Assembly (NCBI GenBank): GCA_963921425.1
Contig: OY992840.1
Location: 17,214,621-17,278,620 of the forward strand
DNA from: Dryas octopetala
Lineage: Eukaryota; Streptophyta; Magnoliopsida; Rosales; Rosaceae
Reading direction: 5' to 3'
Length of the DNA: 64,000 bases
Shown here: positions 37,227 through 48,842 of the stretch, one piece after another
Layout: each line of letters starts with the position of its first letter
Position numbering within the stretch: the stretch's first letter is position 1
Translations under genes and position numbers: made by a program
Notes under the pieces: generated by a model
What the model saw: only the letters and a program-made list of their open reading frames with translations
Told to the model about the DNA's origin: nothing
The model's database searches: none

Positions 37227-40200
37227 ATGAACCCTGACAAGTTCACCCACAAGACCAATGAGACTATTGCTGGGGCTCATGAACTGGCTATGAATGCCGG
37301 CCATGCGCAATTCACGCCACTCCATCTTGCAGTCTCCTTGATTTCTGAACCTGCTGGCATTTTCAGCCAAGCAGTTGTCAATGCTGGTGGCACCGAAGAC
37401 GCTGCACGGTCTGTGGAGAGAGTGTTTAATCAGGCGCTTAAGAAGCTTCCATCACAATCCCCTCCCCCAGATGAAATCCCAGCCAGCACTACTCTCATCA
37501 AAGTGATTCGGAGAGCGCAATCCGCTCAAAAGTCACGAGGGGACACGCATTTGGCTGTTGATCAGTTGATTCTTGGCCTTCTTGAGGATTCCCAGGTTGG
37601 GGATTTGCTGAAAGAAGCTGGCATTGCCACGGCGAGAGTGAAATCGGAAGTCGAAAAGCTTCGTGGGAAAGAAGGGAAGAAGGTGGAGAGTGCCTCTGGG
37701 GACACCACTTTCCAGGCATTGAAGACTTATGGACGAGACCTTGTTGAGCAAGCGGGGAAGCTTGACCCGGTAATTGGCCGAGATGAGGAGATAAGGAGGG
37801 TGGTTCGGATTCTCTCAAGAAGAACTAAGAACAACCCAGTTCTAATTGGAGAGCCAGGAGTTGGGAAAACTGCTGTAGTTGAAGGCTTGGCTCAGAGGAT
37901 AGTGAGAGGGGATATCCCTAATAATCTAGCTGATGTGAGGCTCATAGCATTGGATATGGGTGCTTTGGTGGCGGGTGCAAAATATAGAGGAGAGTTTGAG
38001 GAGAGGTTGAAAGCTGTTTTGAAAGAAGTGGAAGAGGCTGAAGGAAAGGTGATTCTGTTCATTGATGAAATTCACCTTGTTCTTGGTGCTGGTAGAACAG
38101 AGGGGTCTATGGATGCAGCCAACCTCTTTAAGCCAATGCTTGCTAGAGGTCAGCTCCGGTGCATTGGTGCAACAACTCTTGAGGAGTACAGGAAATATGT
38201 GGAGAAGGATGCTGCATTTGAGAGAAGGTTCCAACAGGTTTATGTGGCTGAACCAAGTGTTCCAGACACAATTAGTATTCTTCGTGGGTTGAAAGAGAGA
38301 TATGAAGGTCACCATGGTGTACGAATTCAGGACCGGGCTCTGATTGTTGCTGCACAGCTTTCAAGTCGGTACATCACAGGTATGAATTACAGCTAACTGA
38401 TGTATAGTGTAAAATTGTTGTAAATCTTCGTAGATTTGAAGCAATGGATGTCTTTTTGGAGATTACTTGGTATTGAAGTTTGTTTTTCCATTTTATAGGG
38501 CGTCATCTCCCTGACAAGGCAATAGATCTAGTTGATGAAGCCTGTGCAAATGTGAGAGTTCAGCTTGATAGTCAGCCTGAAGAAATTGATAAACTTGAAA
38601 GAAAGAGAATGCAGCTGGAAATAGAGCTTCATGCACTTGAAAAAGAAAAGGACAAAGCGAGTAAAGCTCGTCTTGTTGAAGTAAGTATTGCACCTCTAAT
38701 GTATTATTGGAGAATATTTATCTGATTCTACTTTGATTGATTTGGTTTCTTCTGTGGATTCTAACATTCCTTTTTCCAGGTGCGAAAAGAACTTGATGAC
38801 TTGAGAGACAAGCTTCAGCCCCTGGTGATGAAGTATAAAAAAGAGAAGGAAAGAATTGATGAGCTTCGACGGCTTAAGCAGAGGCGTGAAGAGCTCTTAT
38901 TTGCTTTAGCAGAGGCTGAAAGAAGATATGATTTAGCCAGAGCTGCTGACTTGCGATATGGGGGTATTCAGGATGTTGAATCGATGATTGCAAAGCTAGA
39001 AGGTAGCACAGATGAGAACTTGATGTTGACAGAGACTGTCGGACCAGAACACATTGCCGAGGTTGTTAGCCGTTGGACTGGCATACCTGTCACAAGACTT
39101 GGTCAGAATGAGAAAGAAAGGTTAATTGGGCTTGCTGAGAGGTTGCATAAGAGAGTAGTAGGGCAGGACCAGGCGGTTGATGCGGTTTCAGAGGCGGTGT
39201 TGAGGTCAAGAGCCGGGCTAGGAAGACCTCAACAGCCAACTGGTTCATTCCTCTTCTTGGGTCCAACCGGAGTCGGTAAAACTGAGCTTGCAAAGGCTCT
39301 TGCTGAGCAACTCTTTGATGATGAAAATCTAATAGTAAGAATAGACATGTCTGAGTATATGGAGCAACACTCTGTGTCACGCTTAATTGGTGCTCCCCCT
39401 GGGTAAGTGCATTTGCATTTTTCAACAATCATTTATATCTGTTCTTGGTTTTGCATGAGATAATCTGACTCACTTCATGTTTCACAGGTACGTTGGTCAT
39501 GAGGAAGGAGGGCAACTCACAGAGGCTGTGAGGCGGAGGCCTTACAGTGTTGTATTATTTGATGAAGTGGAGAAAGCACACATAGCTGTTTTTAATACTC
39601 TCCTGCAAGTGTTAGATGATGGAAGGTTAACTGATGGCCAAGGTCGAACTGTAGACTTTAGGAATACCGTGATTATTATGACTTCAAACCTTGGAGCGGA
39701 GCATCTCCTATCTGGCTTAGTGGGCAAATGTTCAATGCAAGTTGCTCGTGATCGAGTTATGCAAGAGGTATTGTTAGTGACAACCTTCAATGTATGATGC
39801 TTGTACATTTTTTTCTTTGATACAGAGGTACTAACTAATCTTTTGGTGCATGGATAGGTGAGAAGGCATTTTAGGCCTGAGCTGCTAAACCGGCTTGACG
39901 AGATCGTTGTGTTTGATCCTCTTTCACGGGATCAACTAAGGAAGGTTGCCAGGCTCCAAATGAAGGATGTTGCAGTCCGACTCGCTGAGAGGGGTATTGC
40001 TTTGGCAGTGACTGATGCAGCATTGGATTATATTCTGGATGAGAGTTATGATCCGGTTAGTACTACTTGAACAGAATTCTAATTGGCAAATTCAACATCT
40101 ACTATGCTCTAATTAATGAAATACTAACAGTTTGTGTTTTTTTTCAGGTTTATGGTGCTCGACCAATCAGAAGATGGCTTGAGAAGAAGGTGGTGACAGA

Positions 40201-40447
40201 GTTATCAAGAATGCTGGTTAGAGGAGAGATAGATGAGAACTCAACTGTGTATATAGATGCAGGGCCAAATGGAAGTGAGTTGGTGTATCGGGTCGATAAG
40301 AATGGAGGGCTTGTGAATGCTGTCACAGGTCAAAAGTCAGATGTGCTGATCCACCTTTCCAATGGACCAACAAGGTCTGATGCTGAACAGGCAGTCAAGA
40401 AGATGAAGATTGAGGAAGTGGATGAGGATCATGACATGGATGAGTGA
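37227..40447 (+). CDS. HSP101: Heat shock protein 101 / ClpB1 disaggregase, full length
   Basis: Cytosolic and nuclear AAA+ hexamer that threads aggregated proteins through its pore, working with HSP70 and small HSPs; essential for acquired thermotolerance. The exons are 37227..38379, 38499..38680, 38780..39402, 39488..39767, 39858..40055 and 40148..40447, 2736 nt and 911 aa, equal to Arabidopsis HSP101. The N domain (about 1-145) starts [23 protein letters not shown]1 has Walker A GEPGVGKT (208-215), the pore loop [13 protein letters not shown], Walker [10 protein letters not shown] and the arginine-finger region FERRFQQV. A coiled-coil middle domain spans exons 2-3. NBD2 has Walker A GPTGVGKT (606-613), the pore loop GYVGHEEGG, Walker [12 protein letters not shown] and [10 protein letters not shown]. 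The C terminus is acidic (DEDHDMDE). It lies behind perfect heat shock elements. Confidence 0.98.
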
Positions 40448-42274
40448 ACTCTGTTTGGAAAAGGGTTTTAAGGAGACCGACTGCTATGTGTTTTGCAGTT
40501 TTCATGTGAAAGTTTATTTGTGTTTCTGTACTTAAATGATGGTTAATGTTTGAACAGTGAACAGAGACTTGTTCTGAGTTCGTTTTATATGTATGGAAAG
40601 TTTGTATTTTCCTGTATCTCACATTTCAATGATTTCTCTTCTTCTTTATTCATATCCATCTTGGAGACATGAAAACAGTCCTTGTATGTTAGAGCATGTG
40701 CCATGCAAGGTCAATAGGGTCAATATATTAACATTGTGAAAGAAAAAATACTTGCAATGGTAGTCAAAAAATTAACACAGATATTGCCAATCTCTGTGGA
40801 ACTAAGATAAGGTGGGATTTTAGTCGAGCGATCGCTGAGCCAGTAATTGGTAGTGGCCGAGCAATCTCTCGCTTGTTGAGCCCAATTCTTTTGTTTTTAT
40901 TATATGAATTATGATTTTTTATTAAATTTAAGTATTAATTTAAATTATTAAAAAAATTAAATATTAAACTTATTTTAAAGATTTTATTGAGATTATTTGA
41001 ATAATATAATTTTTAAAATAAATAAACTTAAAAACTTTAATTTATAAGAAAATATACAAAAATATATAATTATTAATTTATGCTAATGACTTAAATCATT
41101 TCAAATAAAATAGCTTAAGTCAAGTCAATAATTGATTTATTTCAAAAATGGGGTCCCATTATCACACTGCTAGTTCTAGATTAATTTTTTAAGATTAAAA
41201 GAGTTGCTGGCTACAATTGGCGATCAGCAATTGAATCCTTTCAAGCCTCATGAAAATGCAACTTCAATGAAGGTTCATTGAAGACTTCAAAAAGGGACTC
41301 CATAGAAATATTGTTGTGAGGATATGACTGAATGCGTCCACATATATAAAAGTTCCTCATTACAGATGATTAAATAATTGATTTGGATCCTCTACATATG
41401 ATTTTAGGGGGTGTATTCAATTAAGATTTTAATGAAATTTTGTATAGTTTTTAAAAGTCATTGACTTTGGTAGAGTTGCTGATTTTTAATAATTTTCATA
41501 AACTCCACATAAACTTTGACAGAATTTTATTAGAGTTTCTTTGACTTTTCTCATAGATTTTAAAGGATTTTTATAGACTTCTAATAAATTTTGATATAAT
41601 TTTTTATTATTTATTTTATGATTTCTTTAATATGTTTTTTATTTTTTTGTCCTCCGTGAGTGAGTGGAACAGGGATGAGCTTCAAGACCGAAATGCAGGT
41701 GTTATAAATTGCCCTAATATTGCAAACAATATAAAAACTTGGGGCTAGAATTGTAGGGATCAAAATTATTTTGTTCCATAATTTATTATAAGTGTTCTGA
41801 ATTTTATGATTTTATGTTGTTAGACTGTCAAATATTGTGTTTTAACAAGGTTTTGGAATTTGTCTAATTGAATTGATAGGTTGAGAACATTATATAATGT
41901 GGCGGTAACATTATTTTTTAAATTATGAATATATAATCTTGTGATTTTGTTGAGTACTTAAAGATTATGAAGTGGTTGGTTTGAATATCTTGCTGTTACA
42001 TTGCATTGTGGCAACACTGTTGGTTTTAACCCAGGATGAGGAGTCAATTAAATATAAGAGAAAAAGAAAATTAATATAAGAGAATATAGTAATTAAAATA
42101 AATAAATTAAGAAGTGGGTGAAAAAATAAGATTAAAAAATTTAGCATCACTCTTTAAAAAATAAATAAATACAACTTTTTTAATAGGTCTCTCTGTCTCC
42201 CACTTTTGTGACCTTAAAGGTCTCCCGCTTCATTCAGGACTCAGGAGAGTCAAAAAGACTCGTAAAAGACTCGA
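40448..42274. other. Spacer between the two HSP101 copies
   Basis: It holds the HSP101 3' UTR and then AT-rich DNA with no gene recognised. I searched the stretch upstream of copy 2 for GAA-nn-TTC arrays and a TATA box like those before copy 1 and found none that is convincing. Confidence 0.5.
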
Positions 42275-42703
42275 CTCTGTTTCTGCACAAAACCAAAATC
42301 ACAGTCGCCAAACGCAATTGCATATACCCTCGCGAAGGAAGCTCCAGTTCCAGCTTCAACTTCGTTCTTAAAAGGTATGGAAATCTCTTTATTTCTTTAT
42401 TGATCTTTTTTTGTTTTGGGTTGAATTAGTCTATCTTTCTTAAGTAGCAAAGTCTCTGGCTTTTTTTAATTTCAGTGACCAAAATCAGCAAGTTATTGAA
42501 TTTGAAAAGTGACAAATATGATCTGATTCTTTGTTGGATTTTATATGGTTTTGCTTGGTTGTGGGTGTGACTCGAATTTTGTTTTATAGCTCAGTGAATT
42601 ACAGGAACCATAAAAGCTTACTTTTTTTTTTTCTGAATTATTGTTGATTTTCATCTTGTGAAAGACGCTTTAAGGAAGTTGAAAAGCTATTTGGGAAGGG
42701 AAG
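42275..42703 (+). promoter_or_regulatory. Duplicated HSP101 leader before the second copy
   Basis: From ACTCTGTTTCT (near 42274) onward the sequence is recognisably homologous to the copy 1 leader (from 36502), including CCAAACGCAATTG and a donor GTATGG at 42375 matching the copy 1 leader-intron donor. Similarity fades inside the leader intron. It resumes only at GAAGTTGAAAAGC (about 42674), which in copy 1 lies inside the coding exon near codon 140. The matching acceptor and all N-domain codons are missing. Confidence 0.65.
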
Positions 42704-45518
42704 ATGGTGGAGAGTGCCTCTGGGTGCACCACTCCACAGGCATTGGAGACTTATGGGAAAAACCTTGTTGAGCAGGCGGAGAAGCTTGACCCGGTCATTG
42801 GCCGAGACGAGGAGATTAGGAGGGTGGTTCAGGTTCTCTCAAGGCGAACTAAGAACAACCCAGTTCTAATTGGAGAGCCAGGAGTTGGGAAAACTGCTGT
42901 TGTTGAAGGCTTGGCTCAGAGGATAGTGAGAGGGGATGTCCCTAGTAATCTGATTGATGTGAGGCTCATATCATTGGATATGGGTGCTCTTGTGGCCGGG
43001 ACCCAGTATAGAGGAGAGTTTGAGGAGAGGTTGAAAGCTGTTTTGAAAGAAGTGGAAGAGGCTGAAGGAAAGGTGATTCTGTTCATTGATGAAATTCACC
43101 TTGTTCTTGGTGCTGGTATAGTGGGCGGGTCGTGTATGGATGCAGCTAACTTGTTTAAGCCAATGCTTGCTAGAGGTCAGCTCCGGTGCATTGGTGCAAC
43201 AACTCTTGTGGAGTACAGGAAATATGTGGAGAAGGATGCTGCATTTGAGAGAAGGTTCCAACAGGTACACGTGACTGAACCCAGTGTTCCAGACACAATT
43301 TCAATTCTTCGAGGATTGAAAGAGAGATATGAAGGTCACCATGGTGTTCGAATTCAAGACCGTGCTCTGGTTGTTGCTGCACAACTTTCAGGCCGATACA
43401 TCACAGGTATGAAGTACAGCTGACTGATATAGTGTGGTGTATGCATTTTCCTTTGAATGAAATTTCCTTGGTGTGTAAAAATTGTTGTAAATCTATGTAC
43501 ATTGAAGCATTGGATCTGTTGTTTGAGACTCCTTGTCATTGAATAATAATCTTCTTTTATTTTGTAGGGCGTCGTCTCCCTGACAAGGCAATTGATCTAA
43601 TTGACGAAGCCTGTGCAAATGTGATAGTACAGCTTGATAGTCTGCCTGAAGAAATTGATAACCTTGACAGAAAGAGAATGCAGATGGAAGTTGAGATTCA
43701 TGCACTTGAGAGAGAAGAGGACAAAGTTAGCAAGGCTCGTCTTGTTGAAGTAGGTGTTACATCTCCAATGTTTTATTGGAGAATTTTATGGGATTCTACT
43801 TTTTAGGTGTTTTTTGCCCCTTAGTAGTTCTGGTCCTTTTGTTGGTACTCTAAAATCTTATTTTCAGGTGCGAAAAGAGCTTGATGACTTGAGAGAGATG
43901 CTTGATCCCCTGATGATGAATTATAAAAAAGAAAAGAAAAGGACTGATGAGATTCGAAAGCTTAAGAAAAGGCATATACAGCTCTTATTTGCTTTAGCAG
44001 AGGCTGAAAGAAGACATGATTTAGCCAGAGCTGCCGACTTGCGTTATGGGGCCATTCCGGAAGTGGAATCTGCCATTGAACAGGTTGAAGGAAGCTTAAA
44101 TGACAACTTGATATTGGCAGATACTGTTGGACCAGAACACATTGCTGAGGTTGTAAGCCGTTGGACAGGCATACCTGTCACAAGGCTTGACCAGAATGGG
44201 AAAGAGAGGTTAATTGGGCTTGCTGAGAGGTTGCATAAGAGAGTAGTGGGGCAAGATCAGGCAGTTAATGCTGTTGCACAGGCAGTGTTGAGGTCAAGAA
44301 CCGGGCTAGGAAGGCCACAGCAGCCAACTGGTTCATTCCTATTCTTGGGTCCAACTGGTGTTGGTAAAACTGAGCTTGCAAAGGCTCTTGCTGAGCAACT
44401 TTTTGATGATGAAAATCTAATGGTGAGAATAGACATGTCTGAGTACATGGATAAGTTCTCTGTTACACGCTTAATTGGTGCTCCCCCAGGGTAAGTGCAT
44501 TTGCCATTTTCTTTAATCATTCATATCTTTTCTGGGTTTTGCATACTATTGTCTGAGTCACTCATGTTTTCCAGGTATGTTGGTCATGAGGAAGGTGGGC
44601 AACTCACAGAGGCTGTGAGGCGGAAACCTTATAATGTTGTATTGTTAGATGAAGTTGAGAAAGCCCACACGGCCATTTTTAACACTCTCCTGCAAGTGTT
44701 AGACGCTGGAAGGTTAACTGATTGCCAAGGTCGTACCGTGGACTTCAGAAATACTGTGATTATTATGACTTCCAACCTTGGTGCGGAGCATCTCCTATCT
44801 GGTTTAAATGGTAACTTCTCAATGCAAGTTGCTCGTGATCGAGTTAAGCAAGAGGTATTCTTTAGTGACCGATGGTAATTTATGATACTTATTGTTGATT
44901 TATGATACTTCCAAGTACTTATTATATATCTTTTGGCAATTCTTTAGGTGAAAAAGCACTTTAGGCCTGAGTTGCTAAATCGGCTTGATGAGATTGTGGT
45001 ATTCGATCCTCTTTCACTTGAGCAACTAAGGAAGGTTGCGATGTTGCAAATGAAGGATGTTGCAATGAGACTTGCTGACAGGGGTATTGCTTTAGAAGTG
45101 ACCGATGCAGCATTGGATTATATTATGGATCAGAGTTATGATCCGGTTAGTACTACTTGCACGTACTGAATTGTAATTGCAAAATCCAACATCTACCCTG
45201 CTCTATTGTAACATGAAATACTGAACAGTTAATGTGGCTTTGTTTCAGGTTTATGGTGCTAGACCAATAAGAAGATGGCTAGAGAAGAATGTGGTAACAG
45301 AATTATCAATAATGCTGGTTAGAGAAGAGATAGATGAGGACTCAACTGTGTATATAGATGTAGGGCCAATTGGGAGTACTGAGTTAATGTATCGGGTTGA
45401 GAAGAATGGAGGGCTTGTTAATGGCGTCACAGGCCAAAAGTTAGATATATTGAACGGGCCAAGGACAGATGCTGAACAGGCAGTTGAGAATATGAAGACT
45501 GAGGAAATGGATGAGTAA
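42704..45518 (+). CDS. HSP101/ClpB paralogue lacking the N-terminal domain
   Basis: Tandem copy of HSP101. The exons are 42704..43406, 43568..43749, 43868..44490, 44575..44854, 44948..45145 and 45249..45518, 2256 nt and 751 aa; exons 2-5 match copy 1 in length exactly (182, 623, 280, 198). The protein begins [20 protein letters not shown]; its Met sits where copy 1 has Lys152, an AAG to ATG change, so residues 1-151 (the whole N domain) are absent. Both Walker A motifs ([16 protein letters not shown]), Walker B ([16 protein letters not shown]), FERRFQQV and [10 protein letters not shown] are intact. Differences include the NBD1 pore loop GTQYRGEF (GAKYRGEF in copy 1), one extra residue in [12 protein letters not shown], and a C terminus about 10 residues shorter. 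Bacterial ClpB has a natural N-truncated form, so activity is plausible; expression is unknown. Confidence 0.88.
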
Positions 45519-46264
45519 ACTCTTTCATTATTATTATATTTGGAAATAAGGGTTGTAAAGTAAACTGTTAGGTGACCTGTGCTCAAGTGAAAGTTGCTTT
45601 TGGAGCTAATCAACTGCACTTAATTATGGTTAAAGTGTTTGAACAATGAATAGAAAGACTTGTTCCCTTGAAATTAAGGAGTTGTCTTAGGAAAACTCTA
45701 TTTTATACTAAATTTGCTCATCATACACCTCAATCATATTTCGTATACTTAAACAACCCTTAAATGCATTAAATTCAAGAGAAGGTCCTACATGTAGCAC
45801 AAAAATTCGATACACTAAAACGACCCTTAAATGCATTAACTTGAAGAAAGGGAGATGTTCCTCTTTAACCTAGAAGCTTGTCGCTAGTGCTGTAATCTAA
45901 GGTTGGGACGCTGGGGAATTGATTGTATAGAACGCCAAACAAGTGAATTGGGACCTTAGGGTTTTGGTTGGATATAACACCAAATGTTTGTACTTGTTGA
46001 AGCCACGTACGTGTTAACATGCATCAAGACACGATATTTTCTTTGCCTTTGTTGATGAGTAATATTATATGACTGACGTCATGGAGGCAATTAGACATAT
46101 ATTACATATATTAATATATATAATCATATATGCGTACATACGTGTTCAGGCTGTAACCACATATAATTGTCATAAAATCAGCTCCATATAAGAACTAGGT
46201 TGCTTCATTAATTAATTTAATTTATGATCACAGATGTATTATATATGTCTATAAATTCAACAAA
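45519..46264. other. 3' flank of the second HSP101 copy with a short tandem repeat
   Basis: Similarity to the copy 1 3' UTR continues to about 45660 (TGTTTGAACA, GACTTGTTC). At about 45740-45850 there are two diverged copies of a 67-bp unit sharing CCCTTAAATGCATTAA. No gene was seen in the rest. Confidence 0.5.
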
Positions 46265-46980
46265 ATGATGGATTTGGAGTTTGTTCCTAAATCAAGCATA
46301 GACTTTATGAACAAGTGTGAAATTTGTATCCAGGCTAAACAACCCAAGAAACCTTTTAAGTCTGTAAATAGGAATACACATCAACTCCTAAAATTTGTAC
46401 ATACTGATGTTTGTGATTCAAATAGGCCACCCACTAGAGCTCGATATAAGTATTTTGGAACTTTATAGATTATTACTCCAAGTACTGTTATGTTTATTTG
46501 ATAAAGACCAAAGATGAAGTATTTAGTAATTAAATTCAAGATTTACAAAACTGAAGTAGAAAATCAATTAGAAAGAAAAATTAAGAGGTTTAGGTCTGAT
46601 AGAGGTGGTGAGTATACTCATACCGATCTTACTTTATTTTGTGAAGCACGTGGTATAATACATGAAGTAACAACACCTTACTCTTCACAATCTAATGGAG
46701 TTGCTGAAAAGAAAAATAGAACTTTGTTGGACATGGTGAATTCAATGTTCAATAAGTTATGGACCACATGACACTATGTGGGGGGGAAGCAATTTTAACT
46801 GCATGTTTTATACTAAATATAGTCATTTTCAAAGACAATAGTGAAACTCCATATGAATTTTGGAAGAAGAGAAGGCATAATCTTCAAATGTTGAAAGTGT
46901 GGGGGTGCTTGGCTAAAGTTGCAATTCGTGATCCTAAGAGAAATAAGATAGGACCTAAGAGGATGAATTTTTTTTTTAAT
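46265..46980 (+). pseudogene. Ty1/copia integrase remnant
   Basis: Three frame-shifted pieces read through a copia pol integrase. The first has the zinc-binding end CEICIQAKQPKKPF and then FVHTDVCD, the first catalytic Asp. The second has FRSDRGGEYT, the second Asp, and PYSSQSNGVAEKKNRTLLDM, the catalytic Glu. The third has the integrase tail ETPYEFWKKRRHNLQMLKVWGCLAK. Stops and frameshifts separate them, and I saw no LTRs, gag or reverse transcriptase nearby. It is a non-functional fragment. Confidence 0.85.
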
Positions 46981-48764
46981 TTTTTTTATCATCCTCTTCT
47001 ACATCCTTTCTATCTCTCACAATTTCCACACTATACTTTTGGAAATCGATAAACACTTGACATTTCGTTTGTTGTTCAATGCGCATAGTGGTTCAGACAT
47101 TCTGTGAGTTTTTTGATTATCTTGGAGTTGTAGGCAACCGCCATCACCAGCACGTAGGGAGGCGTCTACGGCTTTAGAATAGTGACTGGAGTGCCTCTCT
47201 TGGATTCACATGTCAGAATCTCTAATATTGTCTTTACCATTTATTCAACTGATATATATATTTCTTGATTGTTATATTATTGATTTAGTCAGATATATAT
47301 ATTGATATATAAGTACTAAAATTCTAACAAATAAAAAAAAAAAAAACTTATATAAAACCATAGTGTAATTAAGAGTACTGTACAAAGTTGAAAGTTAATT
47401 AAAAAGCTTAATTTACATGTGCAGTGATTAAATATATGTATAATGTATGTAGTTTACTGAATCTTTTAAGTTTACAATGACATTTTCTACCATATAAATA
47501 CTACACCACATAGGCACATACATAGATCGAAAGATAGAAACTATACTTTTTAAAGATAAAGAGAGATGTACCCTTACAAAGATTAACTGATTAAGAATCA
47601 GATGTATGCGTAGATACATGTGGTGATCGAAGTGTGCACAACACCAAGGACAAAACCGGAAAACCCAACAAGGATATCATTGTCGCATGCAAGAATATCC
47701 AAGAAAATGGAAGTGAGTGGCTAACGTGGGTAATTGTAAACCAGCTGATAGGAAGGGGGTATTAAGCTATTAACGTGGGTAATTATAAGCCTAGCCTACC
47801 TACATTGTACAACTTGCAATTAATCATAAATGCATGACTTTGATTGAATGTTATTGCCGTACGTGACAGATACACGGTCATAACTCATGGCAGAGGCAGT
47901 GGGGTTTCATACTTAAATTAATTTCATGGATTTCAAACACAATACTACTTGTAAAACTATCTTTAAATTAGAGGTTAATCCTAATTTATAAGTTACATGT
48001 AATTGCATTGCTTAATGGCAAATAGTCTATACAGTAGAAACTGATAACCCCCGGTTCACTGTTGGTTACTTTCTCACTATACAGTCTATACCTACCCACC
48101 TTTTTAGAGAGTGCAATAAATGTTTTAAGACCCAGCCAATTGAGGTCCTTTTCATATCAATACATCAATTCACAGGAACTTGAAGCTAGGTTGTTGTGCA
48201 CTTTTGCCCTCTACCAAAGGGCAAAAATGACAATAAGAAATTAAGAGGCGTTGAAATTCCATGCACCTCCACATCCTTAATCAGTTAATCCTCAGTCATA
48301 TGATCATCTTTAACAAGCTATATGGCTCTCAATATACAATCGCAAAAGTACATGGCTATATATAGTCATCATAACTTCATAAGCACACAATATAAACACA
48401 AAAAAACAAGTCAAGCATATCAGAGAGAGAGAGAGAGAGAATCCAAAGGAAACAGTTATTCTCTATATTTTACATGATTATCTTATGGGCTTATTGTTGG
48501 GGGTAGACCATATATGAATCTCCAATTCAGCAATTCCATATGTTACCAGACCTTCAAATATGTGTAGACGTACTATAATATCTAACAGTCCTACTAACCA
48601 CTCTTCATCCCCCCAAAAAAAAAAGAATAAAAAATGAATGAAAAAAAAGAAAAGAAAGTCAACCTAACCCAAGCCACCCAACAAAATAAGATACCACGTT
48701 TGAACCTACTAAATAAGCAAATAACGCACACAACCCCCTCACCCTCCACTCTCTTCCTACCCTT
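46981..48764. other. Intergenic region and F3'H promoter
   Basis: No gene seen. The last 100 or so bases hold MYB-type AACCTAACC (48661) and AACCTACTAA (about 48703) motifs and CCACGTT, in keeping with MYB/bHLH control of flavonoid genes. A (GA)n run lies at about 48422-48440. Short AT microsatellites are scattered through the rest. Confidence 0.45.
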
Positions 48765-48773
48765 TATATATAA
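48765..48773 (+). promoter_or_regulatory. TATA box of the F3'H gene
   Basis: TATATATAA lies 70 bp upstream of the ATG at 48843, placing the transcription start near 48800. It is the only good TATA match in the near-upstream region. Confidence 0.65.
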
Positions 48774-48842
48774 TCTCCAACACCAAACATTTGAATCCAC
48801 AGCACAAGAACTTAGCTCATCAAACGTCGTCGTTCGGCCACC

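Noticed and set aside
37498..38315. Antisense frames opposite HSP101 exon 1, repeated opposite copy 2
   Set aside because: Mirror frames of a long conserved exon; they recur in both copies only because the sense strand is duplicated.
41400..42240. Heat shock elements upstream of the second HSP101 copy
   Set aside because: Isolated GAA and TTC triplets occur, but no run of three alternating units at 5-bp spacing was found.
46514..46771. Intact copia integrase gene
   Set aside because: Only part of the core is open; flanking pieces are in other frames with stops, and no LTRs were seen.
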